Assembly (NCBI RefSeq): GCF_045038405.1
Contig: NZ_CP173660.1
Span: 2,418,001-2,482,000 of the forward strand
DNA from: Sellimonas caecigallum
GTDB taxonomy: Bacteria > Bacillota > Clostridia > Lachnospirales > Lachnospiraceae
Direction of reading: 5' to 3'
Length of the DNA stretch: 64,000 nucleotides
Position 1 is the stretch's first letter. Each line of letters begins with the position of its first letter. The position numbers and the translations under genes were made by a program. Below, in pieces: positions 52,976 to 62,281 of the stretch. The notes below the pieces were generated by a model. The model worked only from the letters and a program-made list of their open reading frames with translations, had not been told where the DNA came from and did not search any database.

Positions 52976-53794
52976 ATGGAAGAATATGAAAGAAATATCA
53001 TACCGCATATTGAAGCAATCTACGAAACGTTTACAGAACTTGAGAAAAACATTGCGGATTACTTTATACATTACGACGGAAAAGAAGATCTGGTTTCCAA
53101 AAAGGTAGCCAAAAGACTATATGTTTCTGAAGCATCTCTCTCAAGATTCGCGAAAAAATGCGGATATACAGGATACAGAGAGTTTCTGTTCAGTTATCAG
53201 CAGGGACGGAATGCCTCTCCACATCCGCACGCAAGTCACCACATTAAAAAAGTTTTGAACAGCTATCAGGAACTTTTGAATAAGAGTTATTCCCTGATGG
53301 ATGAGGAACAGATTATCAGGATCGTAGATATTTTATCGAAAAAAAAGAGAATCTATGTCTATGGGAAAGGGAGCTCCGGTCTGGTGGGAATGGAAATGAA
53401 GCTGCGATTTATGAGGATAGGTGCAAATATAGAAGCTATCACAGACGAACATATCATGAAAATGAACTCGGTGCTTTTAGATGATGAGTGCGCAGTAATC
53501 GGAATCAGTATCAGCGGAAAGACGGAAGCTGTCATTGAGTCTTTAAAAATAGCAAAAAAGTGTGGGGCAAAAGTGATTCTTATGACTGCGCATGCAGAAA
53601 AACAGTTCCTTGATTTTTGCGATGAAGTAATGCTGTTTGCTCTGAAAGAAAATCTGGAGCAGGGAAAAGCGATTTCTCCACAATTTCCAATATTGATTAT
53701 GGTAGATATGCTGTATTCACAGATGATTCAGCTAGATGAATATCGAAGAAAAATGCTGCATGAATATACACTGGAAGCTTTGGATGAAAGATAG
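52976..53794 (+). CDS. RpiR/MurR-family regulator with SIS domain
   Basis: 272-residue regulator. The N-terminal HTH_6 (about 1-75) has FTELEKNIADYFIHYDGKED and VSEASLSRFAKKCGYTGYRE. The C-terminal SIS phosphosugar-binding domain (about 105-245) has IYVYGKGSSGLVGMEMKLR and VIGISISGKTEAVIESLKIA. Family members sense amino-sugar phosphates. It lies in the nan cluster and probably controls it through the three palindromes at 41194-41322, responding to GlcNAc-6-P or ManNAc-6-P; that is inference. ATG 52976 follows ACGGGAGGGA. Confidence 0.92.
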   Translation: MEEYERNIIPHIEAIYETFTELEKNIADYFIHYDGKEDLVSKKVAKRLYVSEASLSRFAKKCGYTGYREFLFSYQQGRNASPHPHASHHIKKVLNSYQELLNKSYSLMDEEQIIRIVDILSKKKRIYVYGKGSSGLVGMEMKLRFMRIGANIEAITDEHIMKMNSVLLDDECAVIGISISGKTEAVIESLKIAKKCGAKVILMTAHAEKQFLDFCDEVMLFALKENLEQGKAISPQFPILIMVDMLYSQMIQLDEYRRKMLHEYTLEALDER

Positions 53795-53870
53795 TTTTTC
53801 AGAAATTTTGCCCTCCTTTTCCACATTATGTGTAAAATATTAAAAAATATGTAAAAAGTATAAAAAGCCG

Positions 53871-53899
53871 TTGAAAAGAGAAAAAAATAGGAGTATAAT
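53871..53899 (+). promoter_or_regulatory. Predicted promoter of the alcohol dehydrogenase gene
   Basis: TTGAAA (53871-53876), 17-base spacer, TATAAT (53894-53899). Confidence 0.7.
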
Positions 53900-53944
53900 C
53901 AGGATAGTTAAAAAAATGTCAATGTAAGAAAAGGAGAGATAGCA

Positions 53945-55126
53945 ATGAGCAGATTTTGTTTACCAAGAGACATTTACCACGGAAAAGGAAGCCTGGAAGA
54001 GCTCAAAAACCTGAAAGGGAAAAAGGCCATCGTCGTAGTCGGTGGAGGTTCTATGAAACGCCAGGGCTTTCTTGACAAAGTTGTCGACTACTTAAAAGAA
54101 GCTGGAATGGAAGTAGACGTTTTTGAAGGTGTAGAGCCAGATCCGTCTGTAGAGACTGTTATGAAAGGCGCCGAAGCTATGAGAAAATTCGAGCCAGACT
54201 GGATCGTAGCAATGGGCGGAGGATCACCGATCGATGCGGCAAAGGCAATGTGGGCATTTTATGAATACCCGGATACTTCCTTTGAAGATCTTTGTACTCC
54301 GTTCAATTTCCCTGAACTGAGACAGAAAGCAAAATTTGCAGCAATTCCGTCCACATCAGGAACAGCTACAGAAGTGACGGCATTCTCTGTTATCACAAAC
54401 TATCAGACAGGTGTGAAGTATCCGTTAGCAGACTTTAACATTACTCCGGATGTTGCTATCGTGGATCCGGATCTTGTAGCAGGACTTCCTGTAAAACAGG
54501 TTGCTTACACAGGGATGGATGCTCTTACACATGCTATCGAAGCATATGTATCTACATTGAACGGACCTTTCACAGATCCTTTAGCTTTGCAGGCGATTGA
54601 GATGGTACTTGATTATCTTCCGGCATCTTATCACTGCAATATGGACGCAAGAGAACAGATGCACTACGCTCAGTGTCTCGCAGGTATGGCATTTTCCAAT
54701 GCACTGCTTGGTATTGTACACTCCATGGCTCATAAAACAGGTGCTGCATTTTCTACAGGGCACATTCCGCATGGATGCGCAAATGCTATCTATCTGCCAT
54801 ATGTAATCAAATACAATGCAAAATGTCCGGTGGCTGCAAAACGTTATGCAGAGATCGCACGCAGGATGGGACTTCAGGGAACATCTGAAAAAGCTCTGAT
54901 CAACAGTCTTATCGCAAAAATCGATGCGTTTAACGTAGAGCTTGGTATTCCGAAGACATTACAGGAATTTGGCGTAAATGAGGAAGAATTCAAAGAAAAA
55001 CTTCCGAAGATCGCAGAACTCGCAGTTGGAGATGCTTGTACAGGATCCAACCCGAGAAGCATCACTCCTGCAGAAATGGAAAAACTTCTTACATGTACAT
55101 ACTATGGAACAGAAGTAGATTTCTAA
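53945..55126 (+). CDS. Iron-containing alcohol dehydrogenase
   Basis: 393-residue group III (Fe2+) dehydrogenase. NAD(P) is bound through IVAMGGGSPIDAAKAMW and PSTSGTATEVTAFSV. Metal ligands lie in the segments MDALTHAIEAYVS, GIVHSMAHKTGAAF and HIPHGCANAIYLP. Length and text resemble butanol/ethanol dehydrogenases of gut clostridia, which regenerate NAD(P)+ by reducing aldehydes. The exact substrate cannot be read. It is monocistronic, between its own promoter and terminator; ATG 53945 follows AAGGAGAG. A likely Rex target by function, but no Rex site was seen. Confidence 0.93.
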   Translation: MSRFCLPRDIYHGKGSLEELKNLKGKKAIVVVGGGSMKRQGFLDKVVDYLKEAGMEVDVFEGVEPDPSVETVMKGAEAMRKFEPDWIVAMGGGSPIDAAKAMWAFYEYPDTSFEDLCTPFNFPELRQKAKFAAIPSTSGTATEVTAFSVITNYQTGVKYPLADFNITPDVAIVDPDLVAGLPVKQVAYTGMDALTHAIEAYVSTLNGPFTDPLALQAIEMVLDYLPASYHCNMDAREQMHYAQCLAGMAFSNALLGIVHSMAHKTGAAFSTGHIPHGCANAIYLPYVIKYNAKCPVAAKRYAEIARRMGLQGTSEKALINSLIAKIDAFNVELGIPKTLQEFGVNEEEFKEKLPKIAELAVGDACTGSNPRSITPAEMEKLLTCTYYGTEVDF

Positions 55127-55146
55127 CATAAGATACACAAACAGAA

Positions 55147-55176
55147 AACAGAGCGGGCATTTCCCGCTTTGTTTTT
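55147..55176 (+). terminator. Terminator after the alcohol dehydrogenase gene
   Basis: ACAGAGCGGG (55147-55156) pairs with CCCGCTTTGT (55162-55171), followed by six Ts. Confidence 0.85.
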
Positions 55177-55209
55177 TGTCAAAAACAGCTATTTTTAACA
55201 TAATTGCAC

Positions 55210-55238
55210 TTGATATTTTTTCGGCAATATTTTATGAT
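55210..55238 (+). promoter_or_regulatory. Predicted nfnAB promoter
   Basis: TTGATA (55210-55215), 17-base spacer, TATGAT (55233-55238). Confidence 0.6.
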
Positions 55239-55270
55239 AATAAAAGTATAACAATTAGGAGGCATGAGAG

Positions 55271-56161
55271 ATGTACAAAATTTTAAAAGCTGAAGAACTT
55301 GCAGATAAGATTTTTCTCATGGATGTTGAAGCTCCGCGCGTTGCAAGACATTGCGAACCGGGGCAGTTTGTCATTGTGAAAATGGATGAAAAGGGAGAGA
55401 GAATTCCCCTTACTATTTGTGACTATGACAGAGAAAAAGGAACGATCACAATCGTATTTCAGATTGTGGGAGCATCCACAGAGAAAATGGCCGATTTAAA
55501 AGAGGGGGATTATTTCCGCGATTTTACAGGGCCGCTTGGATGTGCGTCTGAATTTGTTCACGAAGATATTGAAACATTGAAAAATAAAAAGATGCTTTTT
55601 GTTGCTGGTGGTGTTGGCGCAGCTCCGGTATATCCGCAGGTTAAATGGCTGCATGAGCATGGTATTGATGCGGATGTTATTGTAGGTTCCAAGACAAAAG
55701 ATCTTTTGATCCTGGAAGATGAGATGAAGGCAGTCGCTGGAAATCTTTATGTATGTACAGATGATGGAAGCTATGGACACAGCGGAATGGTTACGTCCAT
55801 GGTGGAAAAACTTGTAAAAGAGGAAGGCAAAAAGTACGATGTATGCGTCGCTATCGGACCAATGATCATGATGAAATTCACATGCCTCATGACAAAGGAA
55901 CTTGGTATCCCGACGATCGTCAGCATGAACCCGATCATGGTAGATGGTACAGGCATGTGCGGTGCATGCCGTCTTCATGTGGGCGATGAGATCAAATTCG
56001 CGTGTGTAGACGGACCGGAATTTGATGGTCATCTTGTCAATTTCGATGAAGCGATGAAGAGACAGATGATGTACAAAACACAGGAAGGAAGAGCCATGCT
56101 GAAGTTACAGGAAGGCAATACACATCACGGCGGATGTGGAAATTGTGGAGGTGACAACTAA
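55271..56161 (+). CDS. nfnA: NfnA, small subunit of NADH-dependent ferredoxin:NADP+ oxidoreductase
   Basis: 296-residue flavoprotein of the dihydroorotate dehydrogenase B electron-transfer type. An FAD domain (about 1-100, RIPLTICDYDREKGTI) and an NAD domain (LFVAGGVGAAPVYPQVKWLH) are followed by the [2Fe-2S] cysteines in GMCGACRLHVGDEIKFACVD. The C-terminus has an extra GGCGNCGGDN. Paired with nfnB it forms the electron-bifurcating transhydrogenase that reduces NADP+ with NADH and ferredoxin. ATG 55271 follows TTAGGAGGC. The stop overlaps the nfnB start by one base. Confidence 0.88.
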   Translation: MYKILKAEELADKIFLMDVEAPRVARHCEPGQFVIVKMDEKGERIPLTICDYDREKGTITIVFQIVGASTEKMADLKEGDYFRDFTGPLGCASEFVHEDIETLKNKKMLFVAGGVGAAPVYPQVKWLHEHGIDADVIVGSKTKDLLILEDEMKAVAGNLYVCTDDGSYGHSGMVTSMVEKLVKEEGKKYDVCVAIGPMIMMKFTCLMTKELGIPTIVSMNPIMVDGTGMCGACRLHVGDEIKFACVDGPEFDGHLVNFDEAMKRQMMYKTQEGRAMLKLQEGNTHHGGCGNCGGDN

Positions 56162-57546
56162 TGGGAGACGTAATGAAAAAAGTACCGGTTCGGGAACAGG
56201 ATCCGAAGGTAAGAGCTACAAACTTTGAAGAAGTATGTTTGGGATACAATGCAGAAGAAGCGATGGAAGAAGCTTCCCGTTGCATCAACTGTAAAAATGC
56301 AAAATGTATTCAGGGATGTCCGGTTGCAATCGACATTCCGGCATTTATCAAAGAAGTAAAAGAAGGAGACTTTGAAGGAGCATATAAGACGATCGGTCTT
56401 TCCTCTGCACTTCCGGCTATCTGTGGACGTGTATGCCCTCAGGAATCCCAGTGTGAAGGAAAATGTATCCGCGGAATCAAAGGCGAGCCGATCTCCATCG
56501 GTAAACTGGAACGTTTCGTAGCAGACTATGCTCTGGAACACGATATCAAACCGGAAGGAGCAAAGGAACACAATGGACATAAAGTTGCCATCATCGGTTC
56601 CGGTCCTGCAGGTCTTACCTGTGCGGGAGACCTTGCAAAACTTGGTTATGATGTGACTGTTTTTGAAGCACTCCACGAACTTGGCGGAGTACTTGTATAT
56701 GGAATTCCGGAATTCCGTCTTCCGAAACAGAAAGTCGTTGCAAAAGAAATCGAAAAAGTAAAAGAACTGGGCGTAAAATTTGAGACAAACGTTGTGATTG
56801 GAAAATCCACAACTATCGACCAGCTCATCGAAGAAGAAGGTTTCGAGGCTGTATTTATCGGATCTGGCGCCGGTCTTCCGAAGTTCATGGGAATCCCAGG
56901 AGAAAATGCCAACGGAGTATTCTCAGCAAATGAGTACCTTACAAGAAGCAATCTTATGAAAGCGTTTGATGAAAACTACGATACACCGATCGCTGCAGGA
57001 AAGAAAGTCGCAGTCGTTGGCGGCGGAAACGTTGCGATGGATGCTGCAAGAACAGCTCTTCGCCTTGGAGCAGAGGTACATATCGTTTACAGAAGAAGCG
57101 AGGAAGAACTTCCTGCCCGTGTGGAAGAAGTACACCATGCAAAAGAAGAAGGAATCATCTTTGATCTTTTGACAAATCCGGTTGAGATTCTCCAGGAAGA
57201 TGGCTGGGTAACAGGAATCAAATGCGTGAAAATGGAACTTGGCGAGCCGGATGCATCCGGAAGAAGACGTCCGGTACCGGTAGAAGGATCTGAATTTACT
57301 ATGGATGTAGATACTGTAATCATGTCTCTTGGTACATCTCCGAACCCGCTGATCTCTTCTACAACAGAAGGTCTGGAAGTAAATAAGTGGAAATGTATCG
57401 TTGCAGATGAAGAATTCGGAAAGACATCCAAAGAAGGCGTATACGCCGGAGGCGATGCCGTTACAGGTGCAGCTACTGTTATCCTTGCTATGGGAGCAGG
57501 AAAAGCTGGCGCAAAAGGTATCCATGAATATCTGAAAGATAAATAA
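56161..57546 (+). CDS. nfnB: NfnB, large subunit (glutamate synthase small-subunit-like)
   Basis: 461-residue iron-sulfur flavoprotein like the GltD subunit. The N-terminal double [4Fe-4S] domain has CINCKNAKCIQGCPV and CGRVCPQESQCEGKC. FAD is bound at IIGSGPAGLTCAGDLAKLGY and NADPH at VVGGGNVAMDAARTALRLGA; the final FAD motif is GVYAGGDAVTGAATVILAM. Fused neighbours and no GltB partner in the window favour Nfn over glutamate synthase. The enzyme could supply NADPH alongside the icd product. Start codon ATG 56161 uses the GGAGGTGAC of the nfnA tail. Confidence 0.9.
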   Translation: MGDVMKKVPVREQDPKVRATNFEEVCLGYNAEEAMEEASRCINCKNAKCIQGCPVAIDIPAFIKEVKEGDFEGAYKTIGLSSALPAICGRVCPQESQCEGKCIRGIKGEPISIGKLERFVADYALEHDIKPEGAKEHNGHKVAIIGSGPAGLTCAGDLAKLGYDVTVFEALHELGGVLVYGIPEFRLPKQKVVAKEIEKVKELGVKFETNVVIGKSTTIDQLIEEEGFEAVFIGSGAGLPKFMGIPGENANGVFSANEYLTRSNLMKAFDENYDTPIAAGKKVAVVGGGNVAMDAARTALRLGAEVHIVYRRSEEELPARVEEVHHAKEEGIIFDLLTNPVEILQEDGWVTGIKCVKMELGEPDASGRRRPVPVEGSEFTMDVDTVIMSLGTSPNPLISSTTEGLEVNKWKCIVADEEFGKTSKEGVYAGGDAVTGAATVILAMGAGKAGAKGIHEYLKDK

Positions 57547-57563
57547 TCTGTGAAGAAGCAGGG

Positions 57564-57598
57564 AAGGATGTATTCGTAAGAGAGTGCATCCTTTCTTT
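57564..57598 (+). terminator. Terminator after nfnB
   Basis: AAGGATG (57564-57570) pairs with CATCCTT (57587-57593), followed by a T-rich tract. Confidence 0.6.
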
Positions 57599-57673
57599 CT
57601 TTGTCGTCATCATTTGGGAGTTTTGCAGAGTTTTGCGTAATGCAACAGCACTGTTAAGAAAAGGAAGTGAGAA

Positions 57674-59293
57674 ATGAATTTTTATCTGCTGCTTATAGGA
57701 ATTGTAATTTTTATCTGTATTTTGGCAAACCGCTATCTGGAAAAAACAGCGGTTCCGTCTCTTGTCTTTTTCATTTTTTTGGGAATGTGTTTTGGGGAAA
57801 ATGGAGTCTTCCGAATTCCATTTGATGATTATGTGATATCCGAGGCGATCTGTTCCATCAGTCTCATATTTATCATGTTTTACGGAGGATTTGGAACAAG
57901 CCTGAAAGCGGCGAAGCCGGTTATCGTCCGATCTGCGATCCTGTCCTCTATGGGAGTTATCCTGACAGCAGGGATCACAGGCGGTTTTGTCTACTTTGTT
58001 CTGCATCGGCCTCTTTTGGAAAGCCTTTTGATCGGAGCAGTCATCTCCTCCACAGATGCGGCTACCGTTTTCCATATTTTACGTTCGAAAAAGATGGCTT
58101 TGAAATACCATACAGATTCTATGTTGGAGCTGGAATCTGGTTCCAATGACCCGATTTCTTATATGATGACGACAATTCTCGTTGCTCTTATGACCGGAGA
58201 ATCAATTTCCATCCCGGTTATGTTTGCAAAACAGATTTTTTTGGGTGTTCTGGTAGGGATAGTGGCAGCAAAACTGGCTGTTTATCTTTTGCAGCATGTA
58301 AGTTTTCATGTGGAGCATGAAAAGACAGTTCTTGTATTTTCTGTGGCAATCGTCTCTTATGCATTTGCATACCAAATCGGAGGAAACGGCTATCTGAGTG
58401 TGTACTTGTGCGGAATCCTGATGGGAAATGCGTCTCTTACGGACAAAAAATATCTTGTTCATTTCTTTGATGTGATTACCAATGCAGCTCAGGTAACAAT
58501 CTTTTTTCTTTTGGGACTGCTTGTCACGCCTAAAGAGCTTCCGGAAGTCTTGATTCCGGCATTTGGTATTATGGTCTTCCTGACATTGATCGCGAGACCA
58601 ATTTCTGTGTTCCTGCTGCTAAAGCCATTTAAGGCTCCGATGAAGCAGATCGGAGTTGTGTCCTGGGCAGGGCTTAGAGGGGTGGCATCCATCGTGTTTT
58701 CCATTTATGCCGTTTTGCAGGATGCGCCGCTAAAGGATAATCTGTTCAATCTAGTATTTTGCATTGTAATTATGTCGATTTTGATTCAGGGAACACTTCT
58801 TCCGTCGGTATGCAGGAGGCTGGATATGCTGGATCAGGGAGCGGATATCCGTAAGACATTCAATGACTATCAGGAAGAGAGTGATATCTGTTTTGTAAAG
58901 ATGCACATCGAGGAAAATCATCCGTGGATCAATAAGCAACTGAAAGAGATAGAAATATCCAAGGAACTTCTGATCGTTCTCGTCATTCGAGATGAGAAAA
59001 CGATCGTTCCTGACGGGATGACCAAAATTCAGAAGGGAGATCTTGTGGTGCTGGCTGCCCTGGAGTTCGAGGACAGGGAAAATATTGCATTGAAAGAAAT
59101 TATTCTGACAGAAAATCACAGATGGATCGGTCAGACTCTTGGAGAAATCACTCTTCCACCTGGCTGCCTTGTCATTATGATCAAGAGGGACAAAGATACG
59201 ATCATTCCTCGGGGAGATACAAAGATGCAGGAGGATGATGTGCTTGTGGTTGCGAAGCAGCCGCCTGTGTTGGAGACGAAAAGCACCGCATAG
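57674..59293 (+). CDS. CPA1-type potassium/proton antiporter with C-terminal TrkA_C domains
   Basis: 539-residue NhaP2/CvrA-like antiporter. About twelve helices fill residues 1-390; ISSTDAATVFHIL and LELESGSNDPISYMM carry the ion-binding acids of the family. The cytoplasmic tail has two RCK_C (TrkA_C) units (VLVIRDEKTIVPDGMTKIQK and VIMIKRDKDTIIPRGDTKMQ), which would bind a nucleotide or ion. Exchange of K+ (or Na+) for H+ across the membrane is the family role. ATG 57674 follows AAAAGGAAG. Confidence 0.88.
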   Translation: MNFYLLLIGIVIFICILANRYLEKTAVPSLVFFIFLGMCFGENGVFRIPFDDYVISEAICSISLIFIMFYGGFGTSLKAAKPVIVRSAILSSMGVILTAGITGGFVYFVLHRPLLESLLIGAVISSTDAATVFHILRSKKMALKYHTDSMLELESGSNDPISYMMTTILVALMTGESISIPVMFAKQIFLGVLVGIVAAKLAVYLLQHVSFHVEHEKTVLVFSVAIVSYAFAYQIGGNGYLSVYLCGILMGNASLTDKKYLVHFFDVITNAAQVTIFFLLGLLVTPKELPEVLIPAFGIMVFLTLIARPISVFLLLKPFKAPMKQIGVVSWAGLRGVASIVFSIYAVLQDAPLKDNLFNLVFCIVIMSILIQGTLLPSVCRRLDMLDQGADIRKTFNDYQEESDICFVKMHIEENHPWINKQLKEIEISKELLIVLVIRDEKTIVPDGMTKIQKGDLVVLAALEFEDRENIALKEIILTENHRWIGQTLGEITLPPGCLVIMIKRDKDTIIPRGDTKMQEDDVLVVAKQPPVLETKSTA

Positions 59294-59333
59294 CGACGGC
59301 ATGAAATTTAGAAATAGAGAAGGAGTATACACC

Positions 59334-62279
59334 ATGCAAACAGACAGCAAAATCACGATTGTCGGAATTGGCGGAGTAGGCGGCTATCTTTCCGGGATGC
59401 TCTGCAGGACATTCAGCCAAGTGACTTTGATCGCGAGAGGAGAGCGAGGGAAAAGCATAGAAAAAGGGGGAGTTATCCTGCACAGCGAATATAATGGAGA
59501 GATCCATGCTGTGCCGCATAGAGTTGTACATTCGGCAGAAGAGATCCGCGAGATTCAGGATATCATCTTCCTCTGCGTAAAAAATTACTCTCTGGAAGAT
59601 GTATGCCGGGATTTGAGACACTGTGTGGACGCGCATACGATCATTGTGCCTGTCATGAATGGGGCAGACACCGGAAAAAGGACAAAAGCATTTCTGGGAA
59701 AAGGACGTGTTTCAGACTGCGTGATTTATATTACTTCTTTTTTGAATCCGGATTTTAGTGTCACACAGCTCGGACAGTATGCAAGGCTCGTTCTCGGTTC
59801 CAAAGAGGATGCAGAAGCTGCCAGGGAAGCGGGGAAATATCTGGCTGCCGCAGGAATTGACTGTGAAGTATACGAGGATGCAGATCAGGCTGTCTGGGAA
59901 AAATATATTTTCAACTGCGCCTATAATGTAGAGACGGCATATTACAATGCCAATGTGGAAGACCTGCAGACAGATGAAAAAAGACGTGAGGAATTAAGGA
60001 CGCTTCTTGGAGAAGCATGTTCTGTTGCTGCAGCAAAGCATATCCATATTCGAGAGAATTATCAGGAGGAGGAGTACGAAAGATTCCTGCATCTTTCAGA
60101 AGGATCCACAAGTTCCCTGAAAAGGGATATGGAGGCCGGAAAAACGTCGGAGATAGAGACGTTTGGAGGATATCTCGTGGAGGAAGCACAGAGGCTTAAT
60201 ATCCCGATCCCGCTTTCGGAGAAGATATACCGGGAGCTTAGATGCAGAGAGTTTCTGAATGGAGTTAAGAGAAAAATCGAAAAGAAACTGGAAGAAACGA
60301 GAAAAGAGATCGAAGAAGGACGGCAGGATATTGCCGGGATGCATGAGTACTACTGGGAAAACCGTGCAGAGATGGATCAGTATGGATATGAAGATTACGA
60401 TAACCAACAGGCGCTTTTAAGAAGTGTAAATGCAAATCAGGAGAAGCAAAAGCAGGAACATCGATACAGAAAAATGCTGGATTCTCCGTTTTTCGGCAGG
60501 GTGGACTTTACTTACGAAGGAGAAGAACGGCCGGAGTCTTTCTATATTGGGATTGGAAATTTTGCAGAGCGAACCGGTGCAGTTCCGCTGATCTATGACT
60601 GGCGTGCCCCGGTTGCAAGTCTGTTTTATGATTTTGATCAGGGAAAAGCGTATTATGATGCCCCGTCTGGAAGACTGGAAGGAGAGATTATTTCCAAATG
60701 GCAGTACAAGATTCGCGGCGGAAAAATGATCTATGCTTTTGAAAGCGATATGAAAATCGATGATGAAATCTTGAAGGAAGAGCTCGGAAGCAATGGAGAT
60801 GTGAAACTGAAAAATATCATCCGCACGATTCAGAGAGAGCAAAATGCCATCATCCGCAACACGAAAGATAAGATACTGGCAATCCAGGGAACAGCGGGCA
60901 GCGGGAAGACATCGGTGGCTCTTCACCGTATAGCCTATCTTCTGTACCATGACCGAAAACATCTTAAGTCCTCGAACATTTTGATCCTCTCGCCAAACAG
61001 TGTATTTGCGGACTATATTGCCCATATCCTTCCGGAGCTTGGTGAGGAGGCTATTCAAGAACTGAATTTTGATCTGTTTGCGTACAGAGAACTTCAGGAC
61101 GTGGTATCAGACTGCGAAGACAGGTACGATGACATTGAAAAGCGGATGCAGAAAAATGTGTGCCAGGCAAGACACCGGGAGAAACAGTCCCGTGAATTTT
61201 TAGGGATGGCAGAAGGGTTTCTGGCAGAACTGGAAGAGAGACTGGTAAATCTAAAAGCAGTGAGTTTCCGGGGAATTGAAAAAACAGAGCAGGAGATGAT
61301 ACGGCTTTTCTATTTCAAGTTTCAGAATGTTCCGCTTCTTTCCAGGGCAGATGCCATTATGGAGGCGCTCATCGATGAATATGAAACTTTATATAACCGG
61401 AATATATCGGAAGAAGATCTGGAGGAGATCCGAAAAAAATTCTCACAAATGTATGTGACAAAGGACCTCTATGTCATCTATAACTGGCTTATGGAAGAGA
61501 GCGGCTATCCGCTGCTTCCGAAGGTTCCATATGAAAAGAGAAAGCTGGAGTACGAGGATGTATTTCCGATGCTGTACCTGAAATATCGGCTTTACGGAGC
61601 AAAGTCACAAAAGACAATTCGTCATCTCGTCATTGATGAGATGCAGGACTATTCGTATCTCCAGTATGTGATTCTGGATATGCTTTTTGCATGTCCGATG
61701 ACGATCCTCGGAGATCGTGCACAGACTCTGGATGACAAGACGAGGGATGTGCTGACCTTTCTGCCGCAGATTTTTGGGAAGAAGATTCGAAGGATCGAGA
61801 TGAAAAAAAGTTACCGCAATACAAGTGAGATTGCACAGTACGCTGCTGCATTGTACAAAGAGCAAAATATGGATGTGGAGATTTTCAGGCGCCATGGAAA
61901 ACCGGTAGAAGAAAAAGCATTTTCTACACTTTTGGAGGCAGTGCGTGAGATAAGAAAAAATGTAAAAACAGGACCTGACGGATATGAAACTGCAGCTGTC
62001 CTAACTGCCACACAGGAAGAGGCGGAGGCGGTCTGCAGATGCCTGAAAGAAGAAGGACAGGAAGCTTTCTGTATTGATCGGGACAGCAGTACATTTCGGA
62101 GAGGTCTGTCTGTAACCACGTTCTATCTCGCAAAAGGGCTGGAATTTGACCAGGTGTTCGGAATCCGCCCTGAGAAAGGAAATATATTTTCTGCCCAGGC
62201 AGACTATATTACTGCCACAAGAGCCATGCATGAATTGTATATGTATCGAATCTGTGGAGATGGGAAGGAAGAGGAATAA
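59334..62279 (+). CDS. Fusion of ketopantoate-reductase-like and HelD-like helicase
   Basis: 981-residue single ORF. Residues 1-303 are an ApbA/PanE-type reductase: dinucleotide motif ITIVGIGGVGGYLSGMLCRT, VKNYSLEDVC, VPVMNGADTG, and catalytic Lys and Asn regions (WEKYIFNCAYNVETA). From residue 304 the chain is a superfamily-I helicase like HelD: coiled coil KIEKKLEETRKEIEEGRQDI, DYDNQQALLRSV, Walker A GTAGSGKTSVALHRIAYLL (about 519-537), Walker B VIDEMQDYSYLQ (Asp768, Glu769), and TFYLAKGLEFDQV. No in-frame start with a ribosome site occurs at the junction. ATG 59334 follows AAGGAGTATAC. Confidence 0.87.
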   Translation: MQTDSKITIVGIGGVGGYLSGMLCRTFSQVTLIARGERGKSIEKGGVILHSEYNGEIHAVPHRVVHSAEEIREIQDIIFLCVKNYSLEDVCRDLRHCVDAHTIIVPVMNGADTGKRTKAFLGKGRVSDCVIYITSFLNPDFSVTQLGQYARLVLGSKEDAEAAREAGKYLAAAGIDCEVYEDADQAVWEKYIFNCAYNVETAYYNANVEDLQTDEKRREELRTLLGEACSVAAAKHIHIRENYQEEEYERFLHLSEGSTSSLKRDMEAGKTSEIETFGGYLVEEAQRLNIPIPLSEKIYRELRCREFLNGVKRKIEKKLEETRKEIEEGRQDIAGMHEYYWENRAEMDQYGYEDYDNQQALLRSVNANQEKQKQEHRYRKMLDSPFFGRVDFTYEGEERPESFYIGIGNFAERTGAVPLIYDWRAPVASLFYDFDQGKAYYDAPSGRLEGEIISKWQYKIRGGKMIYAFESDMKIDDEILKEELGSNGDVKLKNIIRTIQREQNAIIRNTKDKILAIQGTAGSGKTSVALHRIAYLLYHDRKHLKSSNILILSPNSVFADYIAHILPELGEEAIQELNFDLFAYRELQDVVSDCEDRYDDIEKRMQKNVCQARHREKQSREFLGMAEGFLAELEERLVNLKAVSFRGIEKTEQEMIRLFYFKFQNVPLLSRADAIMEALIDEYETLYNRNISEEDLEEIRKKFSQMYVTKDLYVIYNWLMEESGYPLLPKVPYEKRKLEYEDVFPMLYLKYRLYGAKSQKTIRHLVIDEMQDYSYLQYVILDMLFACPMTILGDRAQTLDDKTRDVLTFLPQIFGKKIRRIEMKKSYRNTSEIAQYAAALYKEQNMDVEIFRRHGKPVEEKAFSTLLEAVREIRKNVKTGPDGYETAAVLTATQEEAEAVCRCLKEEGQEAFCIDRDSSTFRRGLSVTTFYLAKGLEFDQVFGIRPEKGNIFSAQADYITATRAMHELYMYRICGDGKEEE

Positions 62280-62281
62280 AA

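Noticed and set aside
53795..55270. Rex operators upstream of the alcohol dehydrogenase and nfnA genes
   Set aside because: No TTGTTAA-N4-TTAACAA-like palindrome is seen in either promoter region.
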